From a virus, in the IMG/VR virus record IMGVR_UViG_3300021963_000037, positions 62,001 through 126,000 of that record: a stretch of DNA of 64,000 nucleotides. One strand, given 5' to 3'. A model generated the notes under the pieces. It was not told where the DNA came from. It saw nothing but the letters and a program-made list of their open reading frames with translations, and made no database searches. Numbering within the stretch: position 1 is the first letter of the stretch; each line of letters begins with the position of its first letter. Both the position numbers and the translations under genes were made by a program. Positions 27,192 through 34,504 of this stretch are shown here, piece by piece.

Positions 27192-27458
27192 ATGCTAAAC
27201 ATTATTTTACTAGGCGGAGAAAAAGACAAAAATTGGTCAGAAGCAGCAGTTGAAAAAATCATTAATTCAATTAATTCTTGCCAATCTTTAAAACAACTAA
27301 TGACATGTCGAGCATTAGTTAATAATTACCTATTTGCTGCAATCATAGCAGGAAACGAGACAGATGATAGCAATCTACGATTAGTCTCATCTCTATTACA
27401 CTTCTTAGTTAAGAGTAAAGAGAATCAACTTATTAAGGAAATGGATCTTATTTCCTAA
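27192..27458 (+). CDS. Small unknown protein
   Basis: 88 aa, helical, starting immediately after the previous stop. It has two Cys and several Leu-rich helices; no family recognised. Last gene before a promoter-containing gap. Confidence 0.45.
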   Translation: MLNIILLGGEKDKNWSEAAVEKIINSINSCQSLKQLMTCRALVNNYLFAAIIAGNETDDSNLRLVSSLLHFLVKSKENQLIKEMDLIS

Positions 27459-27463
27459 AATAT

Positions 27464-27510
27464 TTCACTAAATATTTTTTTATGTCATGGAAATTGTTTA
27501 TATTTACATA
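27464..27510 (+). promoter_or_regulatory. Conserved 47-nt promoter/operator element, copy 1
   Basis: 43 of 47 positions match the copy at 59452, including ATTGTTTATATTTACATA at the downstream end. TATATTTA is one base from the Bacteroidota -7 pattern TAnnTTTG. Lies 21 nt before ATG 27532. Confidence 0.6.
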
Positions 27511-27531
27511 TAATATTTAAACAATCTCAAC

Positions 27532-27762
27532 ATGATAAAATCAGCTAAAGACAGAAAGAAAGGTCCAATCGAAATCGATCTTAATGGACCAGAAGGAAAT
27601 GCATTCTACTTAATGGGAATGGCAATGGACTTTGCTAAAAAGCTCGGTTGGACCAAGGAGCAAAAAGCAAAACTTAGAGTAGAACTGACATTCTCAGACT
27701 ACGAAAATCTAATTAACATCTTCGATAAACATTTTGGTGAATTTGTAATTTTATATCGATAA
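27532..27762 (+). CDS. Small conserved phage protein of unknown function
   Basis: 76 aa: basic start, then IEIDLNGPEGNAFYLMGMA and a helical C-terminus ending with DYENLINIFDKHFGEFVILYR. I recall short proteins with this layout in many phages, with no known job. Controlled by the 47-nt element just upstream. Confidence 0.55.
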   Translation: MIKSAKDRKKGPIEIDLNGPEGNAFYLMGMAMDFAKKLGWTKEQKAKLRVELTFSDYENLINIFDKHFGEFVILYR

Positions 27763-27765
27763 TTT

Positions 27766-27794
27766 CGAAACTTTTTTGAACTTACTTATATAAT
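27766..27794 (+). promoter_or_regulatory. Replication-class promoter (CGAAAC-N17-TATAAT)
   Basis: CGAAAC at 27766-27771 and TATAAT at 27789-27794, 17 nt between, with a predicted leader of about 12 nt before ATG 27813. Confidence 0.65.
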
Positions 27795-27812
27795 TACTAA
27801 ACATATCGAGAA

Positions 27813-28106
27813 ATGAGTATTTTAGAAGAAGCAGACAAAATCGTTAATCACAGATCAGAAGAAGCAGATCGTAACTATGGACCTTTCTCAGAAGGTATGG
27901 ATCGTGCAGCAATGATTTTTCAAGGAATGACTGGAATCCCAGTAACTGGAGAACACATGTTTAAAGCACTAGTTGCTTTGAAATTCTCTAGAGAATCTTA
28001 TAACCATAAGAAAGACAATTTGCTTGATGCAGTTGCCTATATTCAAGGATTAGAGAATTACCTTAATGAGATTGAAGAATCTCGCCCAATCAAATCAAAT
28101 GACTAG
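27813..28106 (+). CDS. DUF6378-like small phage protein
   Basis: 97 aa. EEADRNYGPFSEGMDRAA, then MFKALVALKFSRESYNHKKDNLLDAVAYIQGL, fits a family of small helical phage proteins (R-x-x-x-Y-G start, K-x-D-N-x-x-D-x-x-x-Y end) usually listed as DUF6378. Function unknown; the helical acidic layout loosely recalls nucleotide pyrophosphohydrolases. First gene of the metabolic/modification island. Confidence 0.5.
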   Translation: MSILEEADKIVNHRSEEADRNYGPFSEGMDRAAMIFQGMTGIPVTGEHMFKALVALKFSRESYNHKKDNLLDAVAYIQGLENYLNEIEESRPIKSND

Positions 28107-29148
28107 TATCTACGATATTAAAGAAAAGTTAGCTGGTAAAAAGATTGCAATTGATGATGTTGTAACAACTTACAGCTCGAAAAAAGAATCACATAAATCT
28201 GCGTGGGCATATTTACTTATGTCCCAATTAAAAAGTCTAGGATTGGATGTTACTGTTTTAACAAAAGACGGTAACATTCATGATTTTGACGTTTGGATGG
28301 TAGCCTTACCAATGGAATTCCAAGGTAGTTACAATCTTTTTGGCGGTGCAGGAGATGAACCAGCTGCCAGAATCCAGAGATTTATTGATTTTAAAGGAGA
28401 TGTGTATTGTCTTAATCGAGAAATGCCAGATGTTGGAGCATTTGCTCAATCTCGTATGAATTCTTGTACAGACAATTGGAAATCATTAGACGTTGCAATC
28501 CTGTCATCAAGGTCAAAATCAGTTGAGACAATTGATTTAACCCTTAACTCAGATACCTTTGTACTAGGCGATAGCCATTCAGTATCTGCTTACGTTCCAG
28601 GAGCAAACATTTCCAGAAATGATGGTAAAACATTATTTGGAGTTATTAAAGAAGGAATGCAGAATTATATTCCTGCTGGAACAAAACACATAATCACATA
28701 TTTTGGTAACATTGATGTTAGACACCATTTGTGCCGCCAACCAGATCCAATTGCAGCAACTGAATCTCTAGTTAAAAACTATGTTGAACACTTAAAAAGT
28801 TTAGGCATGGAAAAGATCAGTGTTATGCAATTACTACCAATCGACCACGAAGAGAGAAGAATTCCAAAGACTGGATTCTATAAAGGAACACCTTTTTATG
28901 GAAATTTAGAAAAAAGATTGGAAATTTGTCGAATTTTTAACAATAAGCTGAGTATATATCTAAGTGAGGCCGGATACGAATTTATCCAATGGCCAAGCGA
29001 ATGGTACAAGCTAAGCCCAAAAGACTATGCGGACATTTATATGGAGAAACCAGGATCGGTGCACCTTTCACGAAATTATTATCAATATGATTTCGAAACT
29101 GGCCAAAAGAATCCAGCATTAAAACCAAAAGTCACGAGTTTATTTTGA
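28099..29148 (+). CDS. Two-domain protein: GT-like N-part and SGNH-like C-part
   Basis: 349 aa from ATG 28099 (8-nt overlap with the preceding gene). The N-terminal 130 residues resemble the first half of a GT-B glycosyltransferase: FDVWMVALPMEFQG then LFGG, compared with the NFFGG region of the beta-glucosyltransferase-like gene at 30816. The C-terminal part opens with TFVLGDSHS (block I Ser of SGNH/GDSL hydrolases) and has FGNIDVRHH (block III-like) and GSVHLS (block V-like His). It may add or remove an acyl group, but neither substrate nor activity can be read. Confidence 0.45.
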   Translation: MTSIYDIKEKLAGKKIAIDDVVTTYSSKKESHKSAWAYLLMSQLKSLGLDVTVLTKDGNIHDFDVWMVALPMEFQGSYNLFGGAGDEPAARIQRFIDFKGDVYCLNREMPDVGAFAQSRMNSCTDNWKSLDVAILSSRSKSVETIDLTLNSDTFVLGDSHSVSAYVPGANISRNDGKTLFGVIKEGMQNYIPAGTKHIITYFGNIDVRHHLCRQPDPIAATESLVKNYVEHLKSLGMEKISVMQLLPIDHEERRIPKTGFYKGTPFYGNLEKRLEICRIFNNKLSIYLSEAGYEFIQWPSEWYKLSPKDYADIYMEKPGSVHLSRNYYQYDFETGQKNPALKPKVTSLF

Positions 29149-29174
29149 AACCTTTTATAAATTATAAGTATAAC
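29146..29174 (+). promoter_or_regulatory. Replication-class promoter (TGAAAC-N17-TATAAC) for the inositol/modification operon
   Basis: TTTTGAAAC ending at 29151, then 17 nt, then TATAAC at 29169-29174; a leader of about 16 nt before ATG 29197. Confidence 0.65.
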
Positions 29175-29196
29175 TTAAAACAAATTACTAAAAATC

Positions 29197-30375
29197 ATGA
29201 GTAAAATTAAAGTTGCAATTATTGGTACAGGAAACTGTGCTAAGTCTCTAGTAGAAGGAGTACAATTCTACACGGAAAATCAAGCAAATATCGATGGTAT
29301 GATGCGTAGCGATATCGGTGGATATGGTGCAAAAGACATTGAATTTGTTTGTGCATTTGATATTGATGAGCGTAAAGTGAATCAACCATTAGGTGTTGCA
29401 TTGAAGCAACGTCCAAATTCTGCATGGGATATCGTTCCAACTATCAATTCAACAGCTCCAGTTTATGAAGCTCCAGTTATTGATGGTTATGCATTATTAA
29501 TGGACGCATACCCAGAAGCAAATCGTTTCTTGGTTTCTGAAGAGTTGAGAAATTCAACTGAGACAAATCGTACTGAATGGACTGATAAAAAAGACAGACA
29601 GTGGAAAGACAAAGTTATTGCTCAATTAAAAGAGCACGAAGTTGAAGTATTGATTAACTACTTACCAGTAGGTTCTCAAGCAGCAACAGAATTTTGGGCA
29701 GAAATCTGCTTAGAAACTGGAATTTCTTTCGTAAACTGTATTCCAGTATTTATTGCATCTGATCCGGCATGGGAGAAACGTTTTATCGACGCAGGTATTC
29801 CATTGATTGGTGATGATATGCGTTCTCAATTTGGTGCATCTATCTTGTCTCAAATGTTACAAGAACTTGCATTCGAAAGAGGTCACGTAGTAAGAGCACA
29901 CATTCAACGTAACGTTGGTGGTAACACTGACTTCTTGAATATGGAAGACAAAACTCGTTTGAAATCTAAAAAGATTTCTAAAGAGAACGTAATCCGCGCT
30001 CAAAATGATATTCGTGGAATATCAACAGAAGGTTCATTCTTACATGCAGGTCCTTCAGAGTACATCTCATACTATGGAGATAACAAAGTTGCTAACTTCC
30101 GTTTAGAACTTGAAGGATTCGGTGGAGCACCAGTTATATTTGATGCTCAACTATCTGTACAAGATAGTCCAAACTCTGCAGGAGTCGTAATCGACGCTCT
30201 TCGTTATCTTAGAGTTGCAAGAGAAATGGGAATTGTTGGTGCTTTAAGAGGACCATCAGCATTTACTCAAAAGACACCACCTCAACAAATGATGTTTGTT
30301 GATGCTGTTCAAGAATGCGAAGCTTTAGCAAATCGTAAACTTACTAAAGTTACGGAGAAACAAGTTAAAGCTTAA
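29197..30375 (+). CDS. myo-Inositol-1-phosphate synthase
   Basis: 392 aa, the size of short prokaryotic/archaeal-type synthases. It opens with an NAD-binding Rossmann motif, VAIIGTGNCAKSLVEG (about 6-21). Family signatures follow: GDDMRSQFGASIL (about 206-218) and NVGGNTDFLNM (about 239-249) with the adjacent RLKSKKISK segment carrying catalytic Lys residues. It turns glucose-6-phosphate into 1L-myo-inositol-1-phosphate with an internal NAD redox cycle. This is rare cargo for a phage. It has its own promoter and terminator. Products could feed host inositol lipids, known in some Bacteroidota, or a DNA modification made by the genes just downstream. Confidence 0.85.
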   Translation: MSKIKVAIIGTGNCAKSLVEGVQFYTENQANIDGMMRSDIGGYGAKDIEFVCAFDIDERKVNQPLGVALKQRPNSAWDIVPTINSTAPVYEAPVIDGYALLMDAYPEANRFLVSEELRNSTETNRTEWTDKKDRQWKDKVIAQLKEHEVEVLINYLPVGSQAATEFWAEICLETGISFVNCIPVFIASDPAWEKRFIDAGIPLIGDDMRSQFGASILSQMLQELAFERGHVVRAHIQRNVGGNTDFLNMEDKTRLKSKKISKENVIRAQNDIRGISTEGSFLHAGPSEYISYYGDNKVANFRLELEGFGGAPVIFDAQLSVQDSPNSAGVVIDALRYLRVAREMGIVGALRGPSAFTQKTPPQQMMFVDAVQECEALANRKLTKVTEKQVKA

Positions 30376-30387
30376 TTAATCCAACAA

Positions 30388-30416
30388 GATGGAGAGTTTT
30401 GCTCTCCATCTTTTTT
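30388..30416 (+). terminator. Intrinsic terminator after the inositol-phosphate synthase gene
   Basis: Perfect 9-bp stem GATGGAGAG / CTCTCCATC, 5-nt loop, six T. It makes the synthase gene a one-gene unit unless read through. Confidence 0.9.
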
Positions 30417-30428
30417 CAATTTAGAAAG

Positions 30429-30806
30429 ATGAAAAATCAAGAAATATTTGCATATGATTTTGATGGTGTAGTTTCATTAGGAATTAGACCAAGATTTAGT
30501 GATGATGTTATTATCACAGGTAGATGTCAAGAAGAGGCGCCACACGTTTTTGAAAAATTAGCAGAAATGGGAATCTCTACAAATGTTTACTTTAATCAAA
30601 TGACCTTACAAGAAAGGGGAAATCATACAGTAGAAGCTAGAATTTTCTCTGGTCGCCATAAAGCTAGAACTATTCATAACCTTAAAGAAGAAGGAATTGA
30701 TGTTGTTCGTTTCTTTGATGATGACGAAGTTCAAATTGCAGTTATTAAACAATGGCATCCTAATTTAGATATTGTTCATGTTGTATCAACTCTTGTAGAA
30801 AAATAA
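30429..30806 (+). CDS. HAD-superfamily-like protein
   Basis: 125 aa from ATG 30429; an upstream in-frame ATG lies in the terminator stem. FAYDFDGVVS is HAD motif I (nucleophile Asp and acid Asp two residues later), VIITGR resembles motif II, a Lys lies in SGRHKART, and FFDDDEVQ gives motif IV. There is no large cap domain. A sugar- or inositol-phosphate phosphatase would fit the synthase upstream, but this is inference; nucleotide or polynucleotide phosphatase is an alternative. Confidence 0.6.
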   Translation: MKNQEIFAYDFDGVVSLGIRPRFSDDVIITGRCQEEAPHVFEKLAEMGISTNVYFNQMTLQERGNHTVEARIFSGRHKARTIHNLKEEGIDVVRFFDDDEVQIAVIKQWHPNLDIVHVVSTLVEK

Positions 30807-30815
30807 AATTAATCA

Positions 30816-31838
30816 ATGAAATTCGGAATATTAAATATCTACATCAATACATCATGTAATACAAATCGAGCAAATGGATTAGAAATCTATTATCTTCGAA
30901 AAGCATTACTCGAGGCAGGACACGAAGTGTCTATTATTGGACATAAAAATTTAAGAAATGCCGACCAAGAATATTATGTAGATGCAAATGAAGCCGAATG
31001 GGAAACTTATGATGGTATATTCATTCAATTAGCAAAAGATAATTTCTTTGGTGGTGGATTAAAACCTCATACAGTTGCAATTGTTGAAGGTATTGCAAAA
31101 GCAAAGAACAAAATCTACAATCTTGCAACTGATCCAATGTTTCCACCAATTAATCCAGCTAGATCTTTAGCTAGATTTAATTTATGTCAAGATTATGTTG
31201 ATGTATGGGATGACCTAATCGAGGACTCGATTCAAATCTTTCCAGGAAAAGACATTAAGAAATTTAACGGATGGAAGAAGGGAAATGTAATGAACTTCAA
31301 CTTATTCGGATATATTTTTAAGAATCTATTTACTGAAAGAGAATTGGCTAATCCAACCTTATTTCAAGGAGAAGATACTAAAAAATGGGATGTTATCTAT
31401 TTCGGTAGAAACAGAAAAAGGTATCGTGAAAGCATGCTACAAAAATATATTCCAAAAGATACTAGAAATTTATTAGTTGGATATAAAAGTAAAAATGTAC
31501 CATCAACTCAAATAAATCCAGTTTCACATGACGAGATGATGTATCTTGTTAATCAATCTAAAGTTAGTCTAATTATTGGAGACGAAGAACATTTAGATAA
31601 TGTTGTAACATATCGTTTTTATGAAACTTTAGCTTCTAATTCATTAGCAGCAATTCAAATTGAATACGATCCTAACAAAGAGCTTATTCAAGACCCTGTA
31701 CTTAGAAAGGTATTATATGTTAAAAATGCCGAAGATGTTAAAGTACTAACTGAATTATATTCAAAGGATTTAATTGATCGTCAAAAACGAGAATTGGCCA
31801 GAATATTTAGTGAAATTAACAAACCTATAGAATTATAA
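30816..31838 (+). CDS. T4 beta-glucosyltransferase-like DNA glycosyltransferase
   Basis: 340 aa (T4 BGT is 351). It aligns by eye with remembered T4 BGT along its length: MKFGILNIYIN start; DNFFGGG (about 75); KNKIYNLATDP (about 102) against KSKIYYLFTD; WDVIYFGRNRKRYRES (about 191) against LDVIYGGSFRSGQRES; SLIIGDEEHLDN (about 251) against ALIIGDKNYNDN; and RFYETLAS against RVWETMAS, which holds the Glu that binds the nucleotide sugar. BGT moves glucose from UDP-glucose to hydroxymethyl-cytosine in DNA. The sugar and the base here are not readable. A gp56 homologue nearby supports modified DNA. Confidence 0.75.
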   Translation: MKFGILNIYINTSCNTNRANGLEIYYLRKALLEAGHEVSIIGHKNLRNADQEYYVDANEAEWETYDGIFIQLAKDNFFGGGLKPHTVAIVEGIAKAKNKIYNLATDPMFPPINPARSLARFNLCQDYVDVWDDLIEDSIQIFPGKDIKKFNGWKKGNVMNFNLFGYIFKNLFTERELANPTLFQGEDTKKWDVIYFGRNRKRYRESMLQKYIPKDTRNLLVGYKSKNVPSTQINPVSHDEMMYLVNQSKVSLIIGDEEHLDNVVTYRFYETLASNSLAAIQIEYDPNKELIQDPVLRKVLYVKNAEDVKVLTELYSKDLIDRQKRELARIFSEINKPIEL

Positions 31839-31839
31839 T

Positions 31840-32508
31840 ATGCTTACAAAAAGTCAAAGAGAACTAAGAGCAAACTACATAAAGTATCTTAATGCAACCG
31901 AAAGGATCGACAAAGATATGATTAAAGATTGCGTTATCCATTACATTAAACCCGAAGTAGATTATACTGATAAAGTATGTCTTGATTTAGGTGGAAACGT
32001 TGGTGGATTTACTAAATTAGCAATCGATCACGGTGCAAAACAAGTTATCACGGTAGAATGTGATGTTCGTAATTACACTAAACTTTCTGAAAGTTTTGCA
32101 GAAGAACCAAAGGCTAAAATTTTACATGCTGCAGTTTCAGGTTCTGACGAAAAAACAATTAAAATCTACAAAGGAACCAGAGGAGGTTCACATTGTTCTA
32201 CATCAATCATGAAAAGAAGTACTTTCCATGACTATGATGAGGTACAAAATTTGCATATTCAAGAATTGTTAGATACGTACAAACCAGATATTATCAAAAT
32301 TGATGTAGAAGGTGCAGAGTATCAAATCTTAGAATATATCGAAGCTTACTATCCTGAAGTAATTTTTATTGAATTACACATGGGAAAAGTAAAAGAGCAT
32401 GCCCAACCAGCTATTGAAAGATTAACAAATTTATACCCAATTAATGAGGTTAAAAGTTTTGTTGTCTTTAAAGAAATTGGTGGTTACGATTGTTGGTTTA
32501 AAAAATAA
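31840..32508 (+). CDS. FkbM-family methyltransferase
   Basis: 222 aa, 1 nt after the glycosyltransferase. VCLDLGGNVGGFTKLA (about 47-62) is the SAM-binding loop; VITVECD carries the acidic ribose contact; DIIKIDVEGAEYQIL (about 149-163) is the FkbM signature. FkbM enzymes mostly O-methylate sugars or polyketides. Directly after a DNA-glucosyltransferase-like gene, methylation of the transferred sugar is a reasonable guess. Methylation of inositol or of a surface glycan is an alternative. Confidence 0.75.
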   Translation: MLTKSQRELRANYIKYLNATERIDKDMIKDCVIHYIKPEVDYTDKVCLDLGGNVGGFTKLAIDHGAKQVITVECDVRNYTKLSESFAEEPKAKILHAAVSGSDEKTIKIYKGTRGGSHCSTSIMKRSTFHDYDEVQNLHIQELLDTYKPDIIKIDVEGAEYQILEYIEAYYPEVIFIELHMGKVKEHAQPAIERLTNLYPINEVKSFVVFKEIGGYDCWFKK

Positions 32509-32517
32509 AATAGTAAA

Positions 32518-33567
32518 ATGAGTAATATAATTGAAAGCGTAAATATGGATGTCGTAAAAGACATTGGTCGTTTCTTTAATAAAGTAAACGAAAGAGCCCT
32601 TTATAATATGGGAGTGCTGGATAGTTATGATAGCGATGGAGACGATGCTCTTGGAGAAACTGTAGAGTATTTCCATCCTCAAATTACTCTAGATGACCGT
32701 ATGAGATATATTATGGAGAACATTGTATATGCTCCAATCTCAATGGACAATATTATTTGCAATACAATTATTTCTCACTTTTATGGAGCTCGTGGAATTC
32801 ACCAAGTTCTAACAAGAGATCCAAATCCAAAAACAGCATTAATTGATTTTGAAAGACTTTTAGTCGATCGAGATTATGAGAATAAAATTCGTAAGAATTT
32901 AGAAGATGCGGTTTCTTTAGGTTTACCAATTTATGGAAGTACGGAATTACGTACAAGTCTTTTTGGAGCAGCCAATAATTATGTTGCTCAGTTAAGAAAT
33001 CAACCAAGAGATGCTCATAAAATTAATATTCTTTTATGGGTAGCTTCTTTTATACCTCGAGGCATCACAGGAAGGATGGCCCAGGTTAAATCTCTAAACG
33101 AGATGTATGATATTATCTCTTCGCTTGAAGGAGTAGGACAGTACTACGGTTACCACTGTTCAACGTCTAACTCGGTAAATCCAAGAATTCCAATCAACCA
33201 TGACGAAAGATTTTGCGTACCAGGTCCTGGAGCAAGATTCACATTAGACCTAATGTTTGGAGAAGGTTGTAATATTCCTTATGGTGATAGAGTTATTTGG
33301 TTCCGTGAAAATTACAAAGACCTTATTGGAGATATTCCTCTACATGAATCAACACATAATGTTTATGTTGATGGTAAGAAGATTTTCCAAGAAGAACAAA
33401 ACGATCTTAAAACTTATGGTTGTGAAGTTGGTCTTTGTCAGTATGGCGTTTATTATCGCTTAAGAAACAATCCACATTTAATTAGTCGTCGAAAAGTAGC
33501 AAGAACTGATAATTCAGTTATGGAATACTTTTTTAACAATAATTTTGAACAAAACTCGCTTTTCTAA
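32518..33567 (+). CDS. Helix-hairpin-helix protein similar to hypermodified-thymine pyrophosphorylases
   Basis: 349 aa. The first part has FFNKVNERALYNMG, like the helical domain that accompanies 5-hydroxymethyl-dU kinases and glutamyl/putrescinyl-thymine pyrophosphorylases. Further on, LEGVGQYYGYH (about 202-212) reads as the hairpin of a DNA-glycosylase-type HhH domain and FCVPGPGARFTLDL (about 230) matches the conserved GPG-[AS] segment of those families. They replace a pyrophosphate on hydroxymethyl-uracil in DNA with an amine. Position after glycosyl- and methyltransferase genes supports base modification. Similarity is from memory and partial. Confidence 0.45.
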   Translation: MSNIIESVNMDVVKDIGRFFNKVNERALYNMGVLDSYDSDGDDALGETVEYFHPQITLDDRMRYIMENIVYAPISMDNIICNTIISHFYGARGIHQVLTRDPNPKTALIDFERLLVDRDYENKIRKNLEDAVSLGLPIYGSTELRTSLFGAANNYVAQLRNQPRDAHKINILLWVASFIPRGITGRMAQVKSLNEMYDIISSLEGVGQYYGYHCSTSNSVNPRIPINHDERFCVPGPGARFTLDLMFGEGCNIPYGDRVIWFRENYKDLIGDIPLHESTHNVYVDGKKIFQEEQNDLKTYGCEVGLCQYGVYYRLRNNPHLISRRKVARTDNSVMEYFFNNNFEQNSLF

Positions 33568-33573
33568 TATAAT
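33545..33573 (+). promoter_or_regulatory. Replication-class promoter (TTGAAC-N17-TATAAT) for the cPPRec-gp56-polymerase operon
   Basis: TTTTGAAC ending at 33550, 17 nt, then TATAAT at 33568-33573; it overlaps the stop of the 32518 gene and gives a leader of about 11 nt before ATG 33591. Confidence 0.6.
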
Positions 33574-33590
33574 AACCTAATAACGTTATT

Positions 33591-34013
33591 ATGAAAGCAA
33601 CGAGTATCAAAAACCTTTTCTTAGACGATTTCAGACATCCTTATGATTGCATGAGCTACATGCCTTACCGAATCGGTACAAATGCAGCAATGTATACTCA
33701 ACAAGAATGGTCAGTTGTTAAAAGCTATGATGAATTTACCAAGTGGATTACTTTAAATGGTCTTCCTAAAATGGTATCATTCGATCATGATTTAGCAGAT
33801 GAGCATTACAGTCCAGCAATGTGCGGAGACGGAGCTGACTATCCAACTGATTTTGATGAGAAAACAGGTTTAGACTGTGCAAAATGGTTAGTTAATTATT
33901 GTATCGACAATAAATTAGAATTTCCATGTTTTGAAGTACATTCAATGAATCCAGTTGGCTCAGAACGAATTAAAAATTATATTCAAGATTACATCAAATT
34001 TAGTAAACAATAA
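33591..34013 (+). CDS. Cyclic-phosphate processing receiver-like protein
   Basis: 140 aa. LFLDDFRHPYD, WSVVKSYDEF, PKMVSFDHDLAD, TGLDCAKWL and FEVHSMNPVG follow the pattern of the cPPRec (cREC) family: a receiver-like fold with Asp pairs plus DHDL and HS-x-NP motifs, predicted to act on cyclic phosphates in RNA repair settings. It could cooperate with the ligase-type enzymes at 20.5-23.7 kb. Family well supported by motif, function only predicted in the literature. Confidence 0.6.
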   Translation: MKATSIKNLFLDDFRHPYDCMSYMPYRIGTNAAMYTQQEWSVVKSYDEFTKWITLNGLPKMVSFDHDLADEHYSPAMCGDGADYPTDFDEKTGLDCAKWLVNYCIDNKLEFPCFEVHSMNPVGSERIKNYIQDYIKFSKQ

Positions 34014-34036
34014 TAAATAAAACTATAGAATAGTAT

Positions 34037-34504
34037 ATGGCAAACATTGATAACGAATGTAAAGATTTAGAAGTAAATGACTTCTATGATAAATCCACCA
34101 CACATCTGGCGGATATAATGAATCACCAAAAAGAAATGCAAGAAAAAACTTATGGATTTGATTTTGACAATATGTCAATCAAAGACATTATGAATTTCTG
34201 GCATGTTAATACACACGCAGTAGTTGATGAAATTCATGAAATGACTGATGCTCTTGGTGGTATTAAAGATGGAGATGGTAATGCAGTTTGGAAATATTGG
34301 AAAACAGCTCATACTAAATATGAGAACATGAAAATTTCCGATCTTTCAGAAAATGATCGTAAAGAACTTTATATGGAATGGGTAGATATTCTACACTTCT
34401 TTATAAATTATGCTGCTTCTATCGGACTAGACGCCAAAACAGCATACAATTACTACTTTGCAAAAGCAGAAGAGAATAAGCAACGCCAAAAACGAGGATA
34501 TTAA
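34037..34504 (+). CDS. 56: gp56-like dCTP/dUTP pyrophosphatase
   Basis: 155 aa (T4 gp56 is 171). The C-terminal half aligns with T4 gp56: VWKYWKTAH, LYMEWVDILHFFINYAASIGLDA, YYFAKAEENKQRQKRGY, against WKKWK, ELVDIFHFVLNMFVGLGMNA, YYLKNKENFERQDNGY. The E-x-x-E-M and E-W-V-D acidic pairs bind Mg as in all-alpha NTP pyrophosphatases. In T4 it destroys dCTP (and dUTP) so that hydroxymethyl-dCTP is used in DNA. Its presence argues for non-standard bases in this phage. It overlaps the polymerase start by one base. Confidence 0.75.
   Translation: MANIDNECKDLEVNDFYDKSTTHLADIMNHQKEMQEKTYGFDFDNMSIKDIMNFWHVNTHAVVDEIHEMTDALGGIKDGDGNAVWKYWKTAHTKYENMKISDLSENDRKELYMEWVDILHFFINYAASIGLDAKTAYNYYFAKAEENKQRQKRGY

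Noticed and set aside
30399-30428. Upstream ATG for the HAD-like gene
   Set aside because: It lies inside the stem of the terminator; ATG 30429 gives the conserved DFDGV motif near the N-terminus.
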